Below are positions 14,729 through 23,909 of a DNA stretch of 64,000 nucleotides, piece after piece. Both the position numbers and the translations under genes were made by a program. A model generated the notes under the pieces. That model was not told the origin of the DNA. It saw only the letters and a program-made list of their open reading frames with translations, and made no database searches. The stretch is from Candidatus Kurthia intestinigallinarum. GTDB taxonomy: Bacteria; Bacillota; Bacilli; Bacillales_A; Planococcaceae. Where the stretch lies: contig NZ_JTFC01000026.1 in the NCBI RefSeq assembly GCF_003991225.1, forward strand, positions 62,001-126,000. The letters are read 5' to 3'. The stretch's first letter is position 1; the number at the start of each line of letters is the position of its first letter.

Positions 14729-16789
14729 ATGTTTATTCGTGAATTTATGGTAGAAGATTTCCCTTTTTTAACGCGCGAGACAACTTTACAGCAAGCGATT
14801 CATTTATTTTTAGAAGCACCTGCTAATATGCTACCTGTTGTTAACGAAGCACAGGAACTGATTGGCATTTTGACGCGTAACCGGCTATTGCGCGCGATTA
14901 ATGAGCAATTACCGCTGTCACATCACATCGAAGCATTTGTAAAACGCGATGTTGTCTATTTAGAGGATGATGCAACAATTGAAGAGGCTAAGGAAGCGTT
15001 AATGAACAATAATGTCGGGCATGCGCCGATTTTGAATGCAGCCTATCAGCCGATTGGTTTATTGTCGACAGCACAAATTTTGACAGCCTATGATCACTTA
15101 TATGAACGCCTTGAAAATCAATGGCGACTCGTTATTGAGCATTTGCCGTTTGCGCTAGCGACATTTGATTTAAATAAAACGATTTTATCGCAAAATAAAA
15201 ATGCAAAAAAACTGTATAAAGAGTTAAGTGAAGCAGAACGCGAAGCGATTTTTTCTATTACGGATAATATGCTACGAGAGGAATTAGCGCCGATTCGCCA
15301 AAAGCTAACACTGCCTTCTCGTACACTACTTGTGCAGTGCTTTCCACTAAAGCGTAGAGAGCAGCATATCGGCATGGTCATCGTCGTTGAGGATTGGACG
15401 AATCTTGAAACGTTAACGAATGAATTGAAATTATCGAAAGAATGGCAAGCAAAGCTTCAGTCGATAATGGCACTTGCGTATGATGCCCTAATTTTAACGG
15501 ATGAGCAAGGACGTATTACGATGGTCAATAATGGTAGTTGTGAGCTCTTTCACACAGAGCAGCAGCGATTGCTTGAGCAACCGATTCGTTCATTACTGCC
15601 AGACCTGGATTTTGCGGGCGTTTTTGATAAAGGGCTCCACTATGTCAATACACCCGCGACAATTCAGGGAATGCAATGCCTTGTGACACTCATGCCGCTT
15701 GACACACAGCAGCAAACACTCGGCATCATTTGTAAAATTACGTATCGTGGCTTAAAGCAGCTCCAAAGCGCGCTTAAACGGGTGAACGACCTTGAAAAAC
15801 AAGTAACAAAATATGAAAGTGAAATTCAATCCATTAAAGGCACGAAATATTCGTTTGCGAGTATTGCCGGCACCTCAGATGTCATTACACAGGCGATTCA
15901 AGAGGCACAAGCTGTCGCAAAAAGTCGTTCCACTGTTTTATTACGTGGTGAGAGTGGTACCGGCAAGGAATTATTTGCGCACGGTATTCACGTTGCCTCT
16001 GCACAAACAGGGCATTTTGTAGAAGTAAACTGTGCCGCCATTCCTAAAGAGTTAATGGAATCGGAGTTTTTTGGTTACGAAGACGGGGCTTTTACGGGCG
16101 CGAAACGTGGTGGTCAAAAGGGGAAATTTGAAATTGCGCAAAATGGCACCTTATTTTTAGATGAAATTGGCGATATGTCACTCGATTTACAGGCGAAGCT
16201 CTTACGTGTCTTACAAGAAAAAGAATTCTCGCCTGTTGGTAGTGCGAAGAAAGTCATGCTGCAGACGAAAATTATCGCCGCAACAAATCGCAATCTAGAG
16301 CAAATGATTGCAGAAGGTACTTTCCGGCAAGATTTATATTACCGTTTAAATATTATGCAGATTCAAATTCCGCCGCTTCGGGACCGTTTAGATGATATTC
16401 CGGCTATTGTCGAAACCATTTTAAAAGGCTTAGCCGCGGATGGTTTTTATGTGCAAGGCATTATGCAAAATGCATTGTCTGCTTTAATGCAATATACGTG
16501 GCCCGGCAATGTACGAGAGCTTCATAATGTGCTCGAGCGTGCCGCTAACTTAGCAGTGGATGGCTGGATTACACGTGAGACATTGCCGTTATTTAGCAGT
16601 GAACAGATAACTGTTGTACAGCCCCGTATTACTCACGACAAATCAATGGCATCTATCTTAGCCGATAAGGAGCGGCAACTCATTGTTGAGGCACTTGCTC
16701 GCAATGGCGGCAACAAATCAAAAACGTGTAAAGAACTTGGCTATAGTCGCACGTGGCTTTACAATAAAATGAACGAGTATCAAATTTAA
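14729..16789 (+). CDS. sigma-54-dependent transcriptional activator (CBS-CBS-PAS-AAA+-Fis HTH)
   Basis: This 686-residue enhancer-binding protein starts at ATG 14729 after GGAGGTGTAC; the longer frame upstream overlaps the regulatory sites. Two CBS motifs fill about residues 7-122, PAS-like regions about 130-220 and 245-350, then a short coiled coil. The AAA+ domain has Walker A GESGTGKE (407-414), the sigma-54-contacting GAFTGA loop (near 452) and LFLDEIGD (near 474). A Fis-type helix-turn-helix (KSKTCKELGYSRTWLYNKM) closes the protein. It is divergent from the sigma-54-driven acyl-CoA operon, which it probably activates. CBS domains often bind adenine nucleotides, so it may read energy charge or a CoA/adenosyl ligand. 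Confidence 0.95.
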   Translation: MFIREFMVEDFPFLTRETTLQQAIHLFLEAPANMLPVVNEAQELIGILTRNRLLRAINEQLPLSHHIEAFVKRDVVYLEDDATIEEAKEALMNNNVGHAPILNAAYQPIGLLSTAQILTAYDHLYERLENQWRLVIEHLPFALATFDLNKTILSQNKNAKKLYKELSEAEREAIFSITDNMLREELAPIRQKLTLPSRTLLVQCFPLKRREQHIGMVIVVEDWTNLETLTNELKLSKEWQAKLQSIMALAYDALILTDEQGRITMVNNGSCELFHTEQQRLLEQPIRSLLPDLDFAGVFDKGLHYVNTPATIQGMQCLVTLMPLDTQQQTLGIICKITYRGLKQLQSALKRVNDLEKQVTKYESEIQSIKGTKYSFASIAGTSDVITQAIQEAQAVAKSRSTVLLRGESGTGKELFAHGIHVASAQTGHFVEVNCAAIPKELMESEFFGYEDGAFTGAKRGGQKGKFEIAQNGTLFLDEIGDMSLDLQAKLLRVLQEKEFSPVGSAKKVMLQTKIIAATNRNLEQMIAEGTFRQDLYYRLNIMQIQIPPLRDRLDDIPAIVETILKGLAADGFYVQGIMQNALSALMQYTWPGNVRELHNVLERAANLAVDGWITRETLPLFSSEQITVVQPRITHDKSMASILADKERQLIVEALARNGGNKSKTCKELGYSRTWLYNKMNEYQI

Positions 16790-16792
16790 TAT

Positions 16793-16828
16793 AAAAAAGC
16801 GCCCTGCCTTGCTTAGGACGCTTTTTTT
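16793..16828. terminator. bidirectional terminator
   Basis: AAGCG.CCT and AGG.CGCTT arms are flanked by A-runs on the left and T-runs on the right, between the convergent activator gene and a small membrane-protein gene. Confidence 0.8.
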
Positions 16829-17013
16829 GTTGCAAATTTTGGCTGAGAAGATGGATTGGACTTTTCTTCTTTATGATATTGAATAGCGGAATGTTTTAAA
16901 TAGCTCATCGCACGTTCTAAATCTTTTGCTTGTTGGCGTTGGTAAAGCCACATAAAAAGAAATGGGAAAATAGCAAAAATCACTATCGCTGAAATCATAA
17001 TTGTTAATGTCAC
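16813..17013 (-). CDS. small membrane protein, 66 residues
   Basis: I chose the GTG at 17013, five bases after GAAGGAGGAG; the upstream ATG would place the SD inside the coding region. One strong transmembrane segment lies at residues about 3-24 (LTIMISAIVIFAIFPFLFMWL), followed by a basic, charged cytoplasmic tail. The family is not recognised. Confidence 0.6.
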   Translation of the reverse strand: MTLTIMISAIVIFAIFPFLFMWLYQRQQAKDLERAMSYLKHSAIQYHKEEKSNPSSQPKFATKKAS

Positions 17014-17161
17014 CTTAATCTCCTCCTTCGAATTCATAACTTACTATTTAAATTTCCTCTTTTTTTCGATAAATAAACTAAAATATCTAAAAATTACGAC
17101 TTTTATTACGCGTATGTAACAAATATAACGCTTCATGACATTTTTCTGTGCCTTCAAACAT

Positions 17162-17193
17162 AAAAAACAGAAATCAGCGAATGACTTCTGTTC
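17162..17193 (-). terminator. terminator of the 85-residue membrane protein gene
   Basis: On the minus strand AACAGAAGTCA and TGATTTCTGTT form a stem followed by six Ts. Confidence 0.75.
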
Positions 17194-17201
17194 TTTCATA
17201 C

Positions 17202-17459
17202 TTATATTTCTGCTAAAATCATCATGATAATCGTACCAATTGCAATGAAAGCAGTCATTGCTTTCCAAGGTTTTACCCGTTGTTGCCCAAATAAAAATGG
17301 TAATGCAAATAAACCGATTAGTGCGCCAAACATCAATGCGCCAACAAAATGCACGCCCCAGTTAAGTGGTGCTAATAATTCTGTCATAACCGGTACCCAT
17401 AACCATGCCGTAAAGCCCCATACGATTACTGTGATGACTCCAATAAGTAGCTGTTTCAT
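17202..17459 (-). CDS. small integral membrane protein, 85 residues
   Basis: The ATG at 17459 (MKQLL) is seven bases after AAAGGAG; an ATG two codons earlier is too close. Three hydrophobic helices are predicted (about 4-26, 35-53 and 64-83), separated by short loops with QQRVKPWK. It is flanked by its own terminator and by that of the phosphatase gene. No family is recognised. Confidence 0.6.
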   Translation of the reverse strand: MKQLLIGVITVIVWGFTAWLWVPVMTELLAPLNWGVHFVGALMFGALIGLFALPFLFGQQRVKPWKAMTAFIAIGTIIMMILAEI

Positions 17460-17484
17460 TGTCATGCTCCTTTATTATGTAATA

Positions 17485-17520
17485 ATAAAAAATCCTCTAC
17501 GACTATTATACGTAGAGGAA
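17485..17520 (-). terminator. terminator of the phosphatase gene
   Basis: On the minus strand TTCCTCTACG and CGTAGAGGA arms are followed by six Ts, between the phosphatase stop and the next gene. Confidence 0.85.
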
Positions 17521-17526
17521 GGTCCT

Positions 17527-18270
17527 TTATTTTGTATAAAAGTGTCGAATCTCGGAAATTTGTGCCGCATTTAGCTGATGCTCTGCTAGGAAATACGCTT
17601 CGTATGTACCATACCGCGCTTTGATGGTGTCAAATACACGTGTTAAAAAGAGCGAATCACAACCTGCAAGTGCTTTTAATGTGGAATGATCACCTAGATG
17701 ATTCATCGCAAATACATACCAGCGCGGTGGATGCTCTTCAATATAGGCATTCGTTAATAAATACTCCTCCATAATTTTTTCTTCACTAACACCTAATAGT
17801 AAATAAATCAGCGCCGCGCCGACGCCTGTTCGGTCCTTACCAGCTGAGCAGTGATGTAGGAGCGGGACATTCTTAGCAGCTACTTGTTGAAGTAATACAC
17901 GATATACTTCATTATCAAATGGTAATTCCGCATAAAAATCAGCAAATAAGTCCGGTGTGATTTTTTCAAGTACCGCTTGATTTGAAAAAACTTCTTCCAT
18001 CGACATACGTTTCATCGCGTCTGTTGTATCCTTTCTTGCGGGAATACGGGTCATCTTAACACCAGGTAGAATAGGCGATGGTTGTTTTTCTGCTTCGACA
18101 TCATCGCGGTAATCAATCACCGTTTTGATGTTCATAGTTTGCAATGTCGCAATATCCGTAGCTGTTGCATCAGCTAATGCACCGCAGCGAAATAACAGGC
18201 GTTCCTTTACAACATGGCCATCTATCGTTTGTACGCCACCCATATCTCTAAAATTTGATAATTGTTCCAT
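17527..18270 (-). CDS. tyrosine/serine protein phosphatase (DSP-type, HCxxGKDRTG)
   Basis: This 247-residue cytoplasmic phosphatase starts at ATG 18270 after AGGAGGTG. The active-site loop HCSAGKDRTG spans residues 140-149, with nucleophile Cys141 and Arg147, and the N-terminal NFRDMGG motif (6-12) is typical of the Tyr_phosphatase3 (LipA/MptpB-like) family. Members dephosphorylate protein Tyr/Ser or phosphoinositides; the substrate here is unknown. It is monocistronic, ending in a terminator. Confidence 0.88.
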   Translation of the reverse strand: MEQLSNFRDMGGVQTIDGHVVKERLLFRCGALADATATDIATLQTMNIKTVIDYRDDVEAEKQPSPILPGVKMTRIPARKDTTDAMKRMSMEEVFSNQAVLEKITPDLFADFYAELPFDNEVYRVLLQQVAAKNVPLLHHCSAGKDRTGVGAALIYLLLGVSEEKIMEEYLLTNAYIEEHPPRWYVFAMNHLGDHSTLKALAGCDSLFLTRVFDTIKARYGTYEAYFLAEHQLNAAQISEIRHFYTK

Positions 18271-18317
18271 TTTTAACACCTCCTATGTCATTTATGTCAT
18301 AAATATTTTAAAAATGC

Positions 18318-18350
18318 AAAAAAAAAGGCTAACCAATTGTTAGCCTTTTT
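18318..18350 (-). terminator. terminator of the receiver-domain gene
   Basis: On the minus strand AAAAGGCTAAC and GTTAGCCTTTT arms are followed by nine Ts. The 5' arm includes the last codons of the gene. Confidence 0.85.
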
Positions 18351-18732
18351 GATTATATAATGCCGTAAACCCTTCTAATAAGCGCTTTTCAAAATGTGCT
18401 GTTTGTTCTTGAAGTAGCATTTGATAGCTTTTCACAACCGTATCATCTACTGTAGCAAGCGTTGTCGCAGATGTAGATAATAAAACAATTTCAGCCTGCG
18501 GATCACGTTGTCGAATTTCTTCAGCAAGTGCAAAACCCTCATCGTTTTCTAAATCTACACTTATGTAATAGACCTCTGCACGGTGTAATGTTAAAAACTG
18601 TTGTACAGATGTATGTTTTCTTGTCGTTAAAACGAATTCTACTTTCCAATCTGAAGTTTTCGCCAGACGCTCTAATGAGTTATGTACAAAATTAATTGTT
18701 GAATAGTTGTCGTCACAAATAACGATACGCAT
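18340..18732 (-). CDS. stand-alone response-regulator receiver domain (AgrA/LytR type)
   Basis: This 130-residue protein is a single receiver domain: RIVICDDN at 2-9 gives the acidic pocket, YYISVDLEN near 55-63 the phosphoacceptor Asp, and IVLLSTS the switch Thr/Ser region. There is no LytTR or other DNA-binding output domain, unlike AgrA or LytR. The usual Lys before the last helix is seen as VVKSYQ. No histidine kinase lies nearby. It may work by protein-protein contact. A terminator overlaps its end, so it is monocistronic. Confidence 0.7.
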   Translation of the reverse strand: MRIVICDDNYSTINFVHNSLERLAKTSDWKVEFVLTTRKHTSVQQFLTLHRAEVYYISVDLENDEGFALAEEIRQRDPQAEIVLLSTSATTLATVDDTVVKSYQMLLQEQTAHFEKRLLEGFTALYNQKG

Positions 18733-18918
18733 GTTAAATTCCTCCTACGTAACCTTTTAGCATTAGTTAATAATAGCATAAAAATATCAATAATATCTTA
18801 CTTAAAAGCATTAATTTATTACAAATATGATAAATTGATTACTTAATATATCAAACAAAGTACTTTGTATCTATTTTTATCATATACATTTTTATTAAAA
18901 AAACAAATATATTATACT
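18733..18918. other. AT-rich intergenic stretch
   Basis: It lies between the receiver gene start and the terminator of the large secreted protein. It is very AT-rich and should contain the receiver gene promoter; no gene or further hairpin was seen. Confidence 0.5.
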
Positions 18919-18966
18919 AAAAAAAGAAGAGATTATCCCAACATAGGACAATCTCTTCTTTTTTTT
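18919..18966 (-). terminator. terminator of the large metallophosphoesterase gene
   Basis: On the minus strand AAGAAGAGATT.TCC and GGA.AATCTCTTCTT pair, followed by seven or more T-rich bases. Confidence 0.85.
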
Positions 18967-18981
18967 ACTATTATTTAGTTG

Positions 18982-21900
18982 TTAATGGATACGAATCGAG
19001 CGTATGTTTGAATAGCTACTATAATATTTCTTGCCATTTTCTGTACGATAGCTACGCACTTTATACGTGTAGGTATTGCCCTTTTTCACAGTTTTGTCTG
19101 TGAATTTTACTGTTTTCGTATCAAGTGTTTTGATTTTTTTAAATAGCCCATCATTAGTTGAGCGATAGACAACATATTTTTCGGCACCAGTTACTTTTTT
19201 ATAACTTCCTGAAACTGTCAATCCTTTTTTCGTTAATGCAGCTAGGGTCGAGGTTGCCGGGCGTGGCTTCACCGCAAACGCCGATGATAATTCACTTTTT
19301 AGTACAATTCCATTTATTTCTGTTAATGCACGTATTTTATAATAATACGTCGTACCTGTCGCTAATTTTTTATCCGTTATTGCGGTTGCAGTTGTTGTCG
19401 CAACCTTTTCATACTCGCCATCTTTCTTTAATGCGCGGTATACTTCATATTTAGTTGCCCCATCCGAAGCTTCCCAAGATAATTTTGCACTATTATACGT
19501 AATTTTTGTTACTTGAAGTGTCGGTTGTGGAGGCGCGGTTACAAATTTCGCATAGACTGTTTTATCCTCCGAAAATTTTTCATTACGACTCACTTTTGTC
19601 GTAAATGCCGCATCATTATATAATCCCTCTAACACCGCATCTTCTTGCTTCGGCAGTGGAATTTCATACCCTGATTCTGCTTTTTGGCTCGCAATCACCT
19701 GTCCATCTGCCGTTTTAACGGTAATATTTTTTGCATAATCGGTCGTATCTGAACCAGTACCTGTCGTGAAGTTCCAAACAGGTGAGCGTTTTTCGCCTCC
19801 AAATTCATCCGTTACTTTGACATACCAACTATAGTTGGTGTTTGACTGCAGTCCACGCCAGCGCGCTTGTACCGTTTCACCATCTGCTACATCATATAAT
19901 TTATTGATTGGCTCATTTGTATACACATTGAAATGAATCGAATCTGTTGCGACCATCTTTTCTCTTGGTGCAATATCGATTGCCATTTCAAATTGATCTT
20001 TTTCTGGATAATCTTCTGGGTCATAGTAATTGTTTTTATTTAAATAGGGTGAATAAGTTTCTACGTTGATTTTATTACTAATCGGATTAACCTTTAGTAG
20101 ACGCAAGAAGCCTTGACCACCTTCAGCGCCACTTTGATAATCCATTAATAATTGATGTACTTTACGGTCTGTTCGGCCATCGCCGTCATCATCAATCGGA
20201 CTAATTAATATTTCCGCATCGGATAAGTGACCCGACAATACAGCCAAGACATTTTTATTCGGTTTTACGACCTTATCGAATAAATAATTTCCTGTATCTG
20301 TTCGCTTGCCATCAGTACCTAAATATTCATGGAAGTTTAAAATCGCTTTGCGCTCTGGGTATTTCTTCAGCACGCTATTCATCCAAGCAACTTCTTCTTC
20401 ACCAATTTCCCAGCCCATATACATCATGATATAGCTTGTTCCTTTTTCACTAATCAAATCATAATGTCCACGGTTATTTTTATAAGAACCACCGTAATAA
20501 TTTTTATTTACAAAGCGAGATTCCCCAAAATACTTATTATAATTTGTATAATCCGATTCTTTATGTGTCACACTCATAACATCATGATTCCCTGCTAATA
20601 CACCGTAAGGTACGCCTGCTGTATCAAGTGTCTGCATTGCTGCATCAGCTACTTTCCATTGTTTAGCACTATCATAGGTATCTACTAAATCCCCCGTATG
20701 GAAAACATATTTAATGTTTAATGGATTTGCTTGCTGTGCCACCCATTCCGTCATGCGCTTATAAATAGCTGGATAACTTTTTGAATAGTACTGTGTATCA
20801 CTCATCCATACAAATGAGTAATCAAATTGATTTGTGCTCGCAATTTCATCTTGTACCATCACTTGCACTTCGTTATAGCGTGTATATTGTGTGCCTTTTA
20901 CAACCGTATTTAATTTAAAATTCTTTTCGTTTTCAGCGATTTTCCAAATTTTCGCTTCCCATTTGGCGCGGTCATAATTCCATATATACATCGTTACTTT
21001 TCGACCAACGAGTGATTTCCCTTCCCAGTTCACTTCTATTTCATCTTCTGCTGTAACATTAGCATCTAAATTTAATTTAAAGCGATGATATGGGAATTTC
21101 TCGATACTTTTTGTCGTCACATAATTCCCATCTGTTGCTGCAACCGCTTCTTTATCATATACTTCGACCTCACCTAATGATGCAAGCTCATCTGGCGGCT
21201 CTTTTTCGGCATTATTTTCGACCACAGTCACATTATTGTTAATGGCCTCATAGGAGTAGCCGCGATTAAAGGCAACATCGACATTATCATTTGTTGGATC
21301 ACTTACTTTCACATTTAATAACGGTGCTGTATTTTCTGTTGTGCTATTTATTGTTGGACCGACTAATAGTGGTTCATACGGCATTTCTTCTTTTGTCGTA
21401 AACTTCACGGTTTTGCTTGCGCTATTGCCTAAGCGATCTGTTGCTTGGAAAACAATCGTATGCTCTCCCGCACTCAAAGCAGCACTCGATGTATCATATG
21501 GTAACTCAATCGGCTCGCCGTCTAGTGTTGCAGTTGCACCATCTGTCGCATTGGCATCAATAATCTCGGCATTAATTGTGAATGCACCTTTATACGTTTC
21601 TTTATTCGCAATCGAGCTATTAATCGTTGGCGCTGTATTATCAACAATGACTTTAGCTGTCTTTTTTGACTTGCCATTTTTCGAAACAATCGTATGCTCA
21701 CCATCTTTTAGCGTCGTTGTATCTAGCTGATACGTTTTCGCATTATATGCATTATCTGGAATTTCAAAAATCGGTTCAATAAAAGTTGGTGTATTCCCCG
21801 CATCTCCAATTTCAATAATTTTTGTCGGGTCCATATAATTTTTCGGATACAATGTCGTACCATCATTTAAAACAAGGCGCATATTTCGAACGAGTATATC

Positions 21901-23610
21901 ATTTAAATTGGCACCTGATGTATCAAATGCAGAATCCTTTGATCCTGCACGCACTTGAAATGTACGATTGTCTCCTTTTGTGAAATATTTTGATTCGACT
22001 GGTACGGTAATCGCTGTAAAATCATCATAGCGGTCATCGAACGTTTTTAATACCGTTTTGCCAATAGTTACTGCATTTTTATAATAATTTGCGGTTTGGT
22101 TCGTCTCAAATGCAAAGTAGGCACCCGCTGGTAATTCATATGTCATTTTCGATGTCACATCTGTACCATCAATCGTCATTTTAGAGGCTGTTGGTGTTTT
22201 TGAATGCATCGCCTTAATATTGACAGTTTTCGTTAGCAATGTGCTATTTTCCACATTCATTTGTAGTCCTGAAATTTTTTCATTTCCTAAAATTTCAATA
22301 GCACGAGGTGACGTTTTCGTCTGCTTGTCGCCATCCGATGCTACTACATAATATTTAAATAAAGAATGCCCAATTAAATCCGCACGTGGAATAATCGCAT
22401 GATACAATCCATCCGTACCTTTTTTCATATTTAATGGACGGTAATCTGCATCACCATTACGCTTATAATAAAATGTGGCCGTTTTGACATCGGTATCTGC
22501 ACGTAGCTCAAATGCTAAATGCGCATCCTCTTCTGTCGAAAAGTTTTCAGCTTCTGTATTATCATAAATAACTGGTGGGTAATAGGACTGCGCAAGCGTT
22601 ACCGATTGCGTTGGCACTTGGAAACCCTCCACTATACCTGGTGTACCTGCTGTCTCTTTCGATGAAATAATACGCATTCTTTTTTTGCCATCGATTGGAT
22701 ATGCATAAACAATTGCTTGATTTAGTCCAACATCAAGATTTTTCTCATCTTGATTGTAAAACGCTGTTGAAATATCTGTACGCGTATTTGTCGCAATCGC
22801 TACACCACGATAAGAGCCATTTGTTAAACCACTTCCTTCAATACGCACAACTTGTTTCCCTTCCTCTAGTGCTGTCTGATAATGTGCATTAAAATCTTGA
22901 ATACTTAGTTGACGGTTGCCATCATTTGTAATCCAAAAGACCATTGCTTTACCAGGTTCTAAATTCAAATCTCCTTTTTGCTGTACGGGCCATATTAAAT
23001 CACCCTTCGCTCCCTTTGAAGGATAACGATATTGGATATTATAATCTTTTAAATTAATCGTACTTGTTGAATTATTATAGACCTCAATATATTCATAGGC
23101 CTCTGTGTCGCCGATTTTTGTCGTACGAGCCATTACTTCTGTAATGAGTAATGACGGCACTTTTTCAGGTTTATATTCAGGCTGATTTTCATAAACCGTA
23201 AATTCATCTGAATATTCTTGGTCTCCGTTTACAGTTGCGGTCATATAATATGTAATATTTTGACCTTGGCGTAAGTCAGGAGTTAAAACGGCTTCATATT
23301 TGTTGTTTACTTGAACCATCTCAAGTTGTTTCCATTCGTTATCTAGCTCTGTATGGTAATTTAATACCACATTTGATACAGAAGATGAGTTAAACGTTGT
23401 TGAAATCGTTAAATCTTGTAATGGTCCGGCACTTTCTGGTGGGGTATGTATAAAAGAGGAAGTGCTATTGGGATTTATTATGGATGATAAATTTAATGTA
23501 TTAAATGGTATAGTTTGTTGCGCATTTGCTGCATGTCCTTCTGTTGCAATCAACGTTGTAGACGTAATAATAGCTGAAGCAGTTAATATATTTTTAACTA
23601 TTTTTTTCAA
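18982..23610 (-). CDS. large secreted metallophosphoesterase with lamin-tail, Ig-like and FN3 domains
   Basis: This 1542-residue exported protein starts at a TTG at 23610, eight bases after AGGAGG. A signal peptide ends near residue 28 (GHAANA). Residues about 150-310 form a lamin-tail domain (SLLITEVMAR...EYIEVYNNS). Several Ig/chitobiase-like segments follow to about 900. A calcineurin-type phosphoesterase lies at about 928-1190, with SDTQ, HTGDLVDT, AGNHD, FHEY and SGHLSD. The first metal motif is DTQ rather than DxH. An InlB-like YAKFV repeat precedes two FN3 modules (about 1365-1540). B. subtilis YvnB is a similar large secreted phosphatase. It probably releases phosphate from extracellular nucleotides or phosphodiesters. 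No LPXTG or SLH anchor was seen. Confidence 0.85.
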   Translation of the reverse strand: MKKIVKNILTASAIITSTTLIATEGHAANAQQTIPFNTLNLSSIINPNSTSSFIHTPPESAGPLQDLTISTTFNSSSVSNVVLNYHTELDNEWKQLEMVQVNNKYEAVLTPDLRQGQNITYYMTATVNGDQEYSDEFTVYENQPEYKPEKVPSLLITEVMARTTKIGDTEAYEYIEVYNNSTSTINLKDYNIQYRYPSKGAKGDLIWPVQQKGDLNLEPGKAMVFWITNDGNRQLSIQDFNAHYQTALEEGKQVVRIEGSGLTNGSYRGVAIATNTRTDISTAFYNQDEKNLDVGLNQAIVYAYPIDGKKRMRIISSKETAGTPGIVEGFQVPTQSVTLAQSYYPPVIYDNTEAENFSTEEDAHLAFELRADTDVKTATFYYKRNGDADYRPLNMKKGTDGLYHAIIPRADLIGHSLFKYYVVASDGDKQTKTSPRAIEILGNEKISGLQMNVENSTLLTKTVNIKAMHSKTPTASKMTIDGTDVTSKMTYELPAGAYFAFETNQTANYYKNAVTIGKTVLKTFDDRYDDFTAITVPVESKYFTKGDNRTFQVRAGSKDSAFDTSGANLNDILVRNMRLVLNDGTTLYPKNYMDPTKIIEIGDAGNTPTFIEPIFEIPDNAYNAKTYQLDTTTLKDGEHTIVSKNGKSKKTAKVIVDNTAPTINSSIANKETYKGAFTINAEIIDANATDGATATLDGEPIELPYDTSSAALSAGEHTIVFQATDRLGNSASKTVKFTTKEEMPYEPLLVGPTINSTTENTAPLLNVKVSDPTNDNVDVAFNRGYSYEAINNNVTVVENNAEKEPPDELASLGEVEVYDKEAVAATDGNYVTTKSIEKFPYHRFKLNLDANVTAEDEIEVNWEGKSLVGRKVTMYIWNYDRAKWEAKIWKIAENEKNFKLNTVVKGTQYTRYNEVQVMVQDEIASTNQFDYSFVWMSDTQYYSKSYPAIYKRMTEWVAQQANPLNIKYVFHTGDLVDTYDSAKQWKVADAAMQTLDTAGVPYGVLAGNHDVMSVTHKESDYTNYNKYFGESRFVNKNYYGGSYKNNRGHYDLISEKGTSYIMMYMGWEIGEEEVAWMNSVLKKYPERKAILNFHEYLGTDGKRTDTGNYLFDKVVKPNKNVLAVLSGHLSDAEILISPIDDDGDGRTDRKVHQLLMDYQSGAEGGQGFLRLLKVNPISNKINVETYSPYLNKNNYYDPEDYPEKDQFEMAIDIAPREKMVATDSIHFNVYTNEPINKLYDVADGETVQARWRGLQSNTNYSWYVKVTDEFGGEKRSPVWNFTTGTGSDTTDYAKNITVKTADGQVIASQKAESGYEIPLPKQEDAVLEGLYNDAAFTTKVSRNEKFSEDKTVYAKFVTAPPQPTLQVTKITYNSAKLSWEASDGATKYEVYRALKKDGEYEKVATTTATAITDKKLATGTTYYYKIRALTEINGIVLKSELSSAFAVKPRPATSTLAALTKKGLTVSGSYKKVTGAEKYVVYRSTNDGLFKKIKTLDTKTVKFTDKTVKKGNTYTYKVRSYRTENGKKYYSSYSNIRSIRIH

Positions 23611-23810
23611 TGAATAAACCTCCTATTGTCACAAATCCTCTCTATTATAAATGAAAAGTCATATTAATTCCCTTATTTTTACCAAAATAGTATTAAAATA
23701 AGTGCTAAAAAGAATAAACATTCGAACTAACATTAAGTAATTTTTTTGAAATAAGTTCATTTTGATGAAAAGATGGTTTTTAAAAGCGTGGATTTTTTAC
23801 TTTAATGAAA

Positions 23811-23880
23811 TGTTTTTTATTTTTATATATACTAGCGAGATATGTTTATTTTATTAAAAAGTAATATAAAAAGAGATTGA
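23811..23880. repeat. AT-rich repeat with ACTAGCGAG core, copy A
   Basis: A roughly 65-bp stretch reading TTTTTTATTTTTATATATACTAGCGAG and on, closely matched by copy B at 37011-37077. Here it lies upstream of the large metallophosphoesterase gene and just after the terminator of the acetyltransferase gene. The function is unknown. (Motif quoted in two parts: a T/A run, then TATACTAGCGAG.). Confidence 0.5.
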
Positions 23881-23900
23881 TTTATTATCAATCTCTTTTT
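23868..23900 (-). terminator. terminator of the N-acetyltransferase gene
   Basis: On the minus strand AAAAAGAGATTGAT and ATCAATCTCTTTTT arms are followed by T-rich sequence. Confidence 0.85.
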
Positions 23901-23909
23901 CGTGTACGG

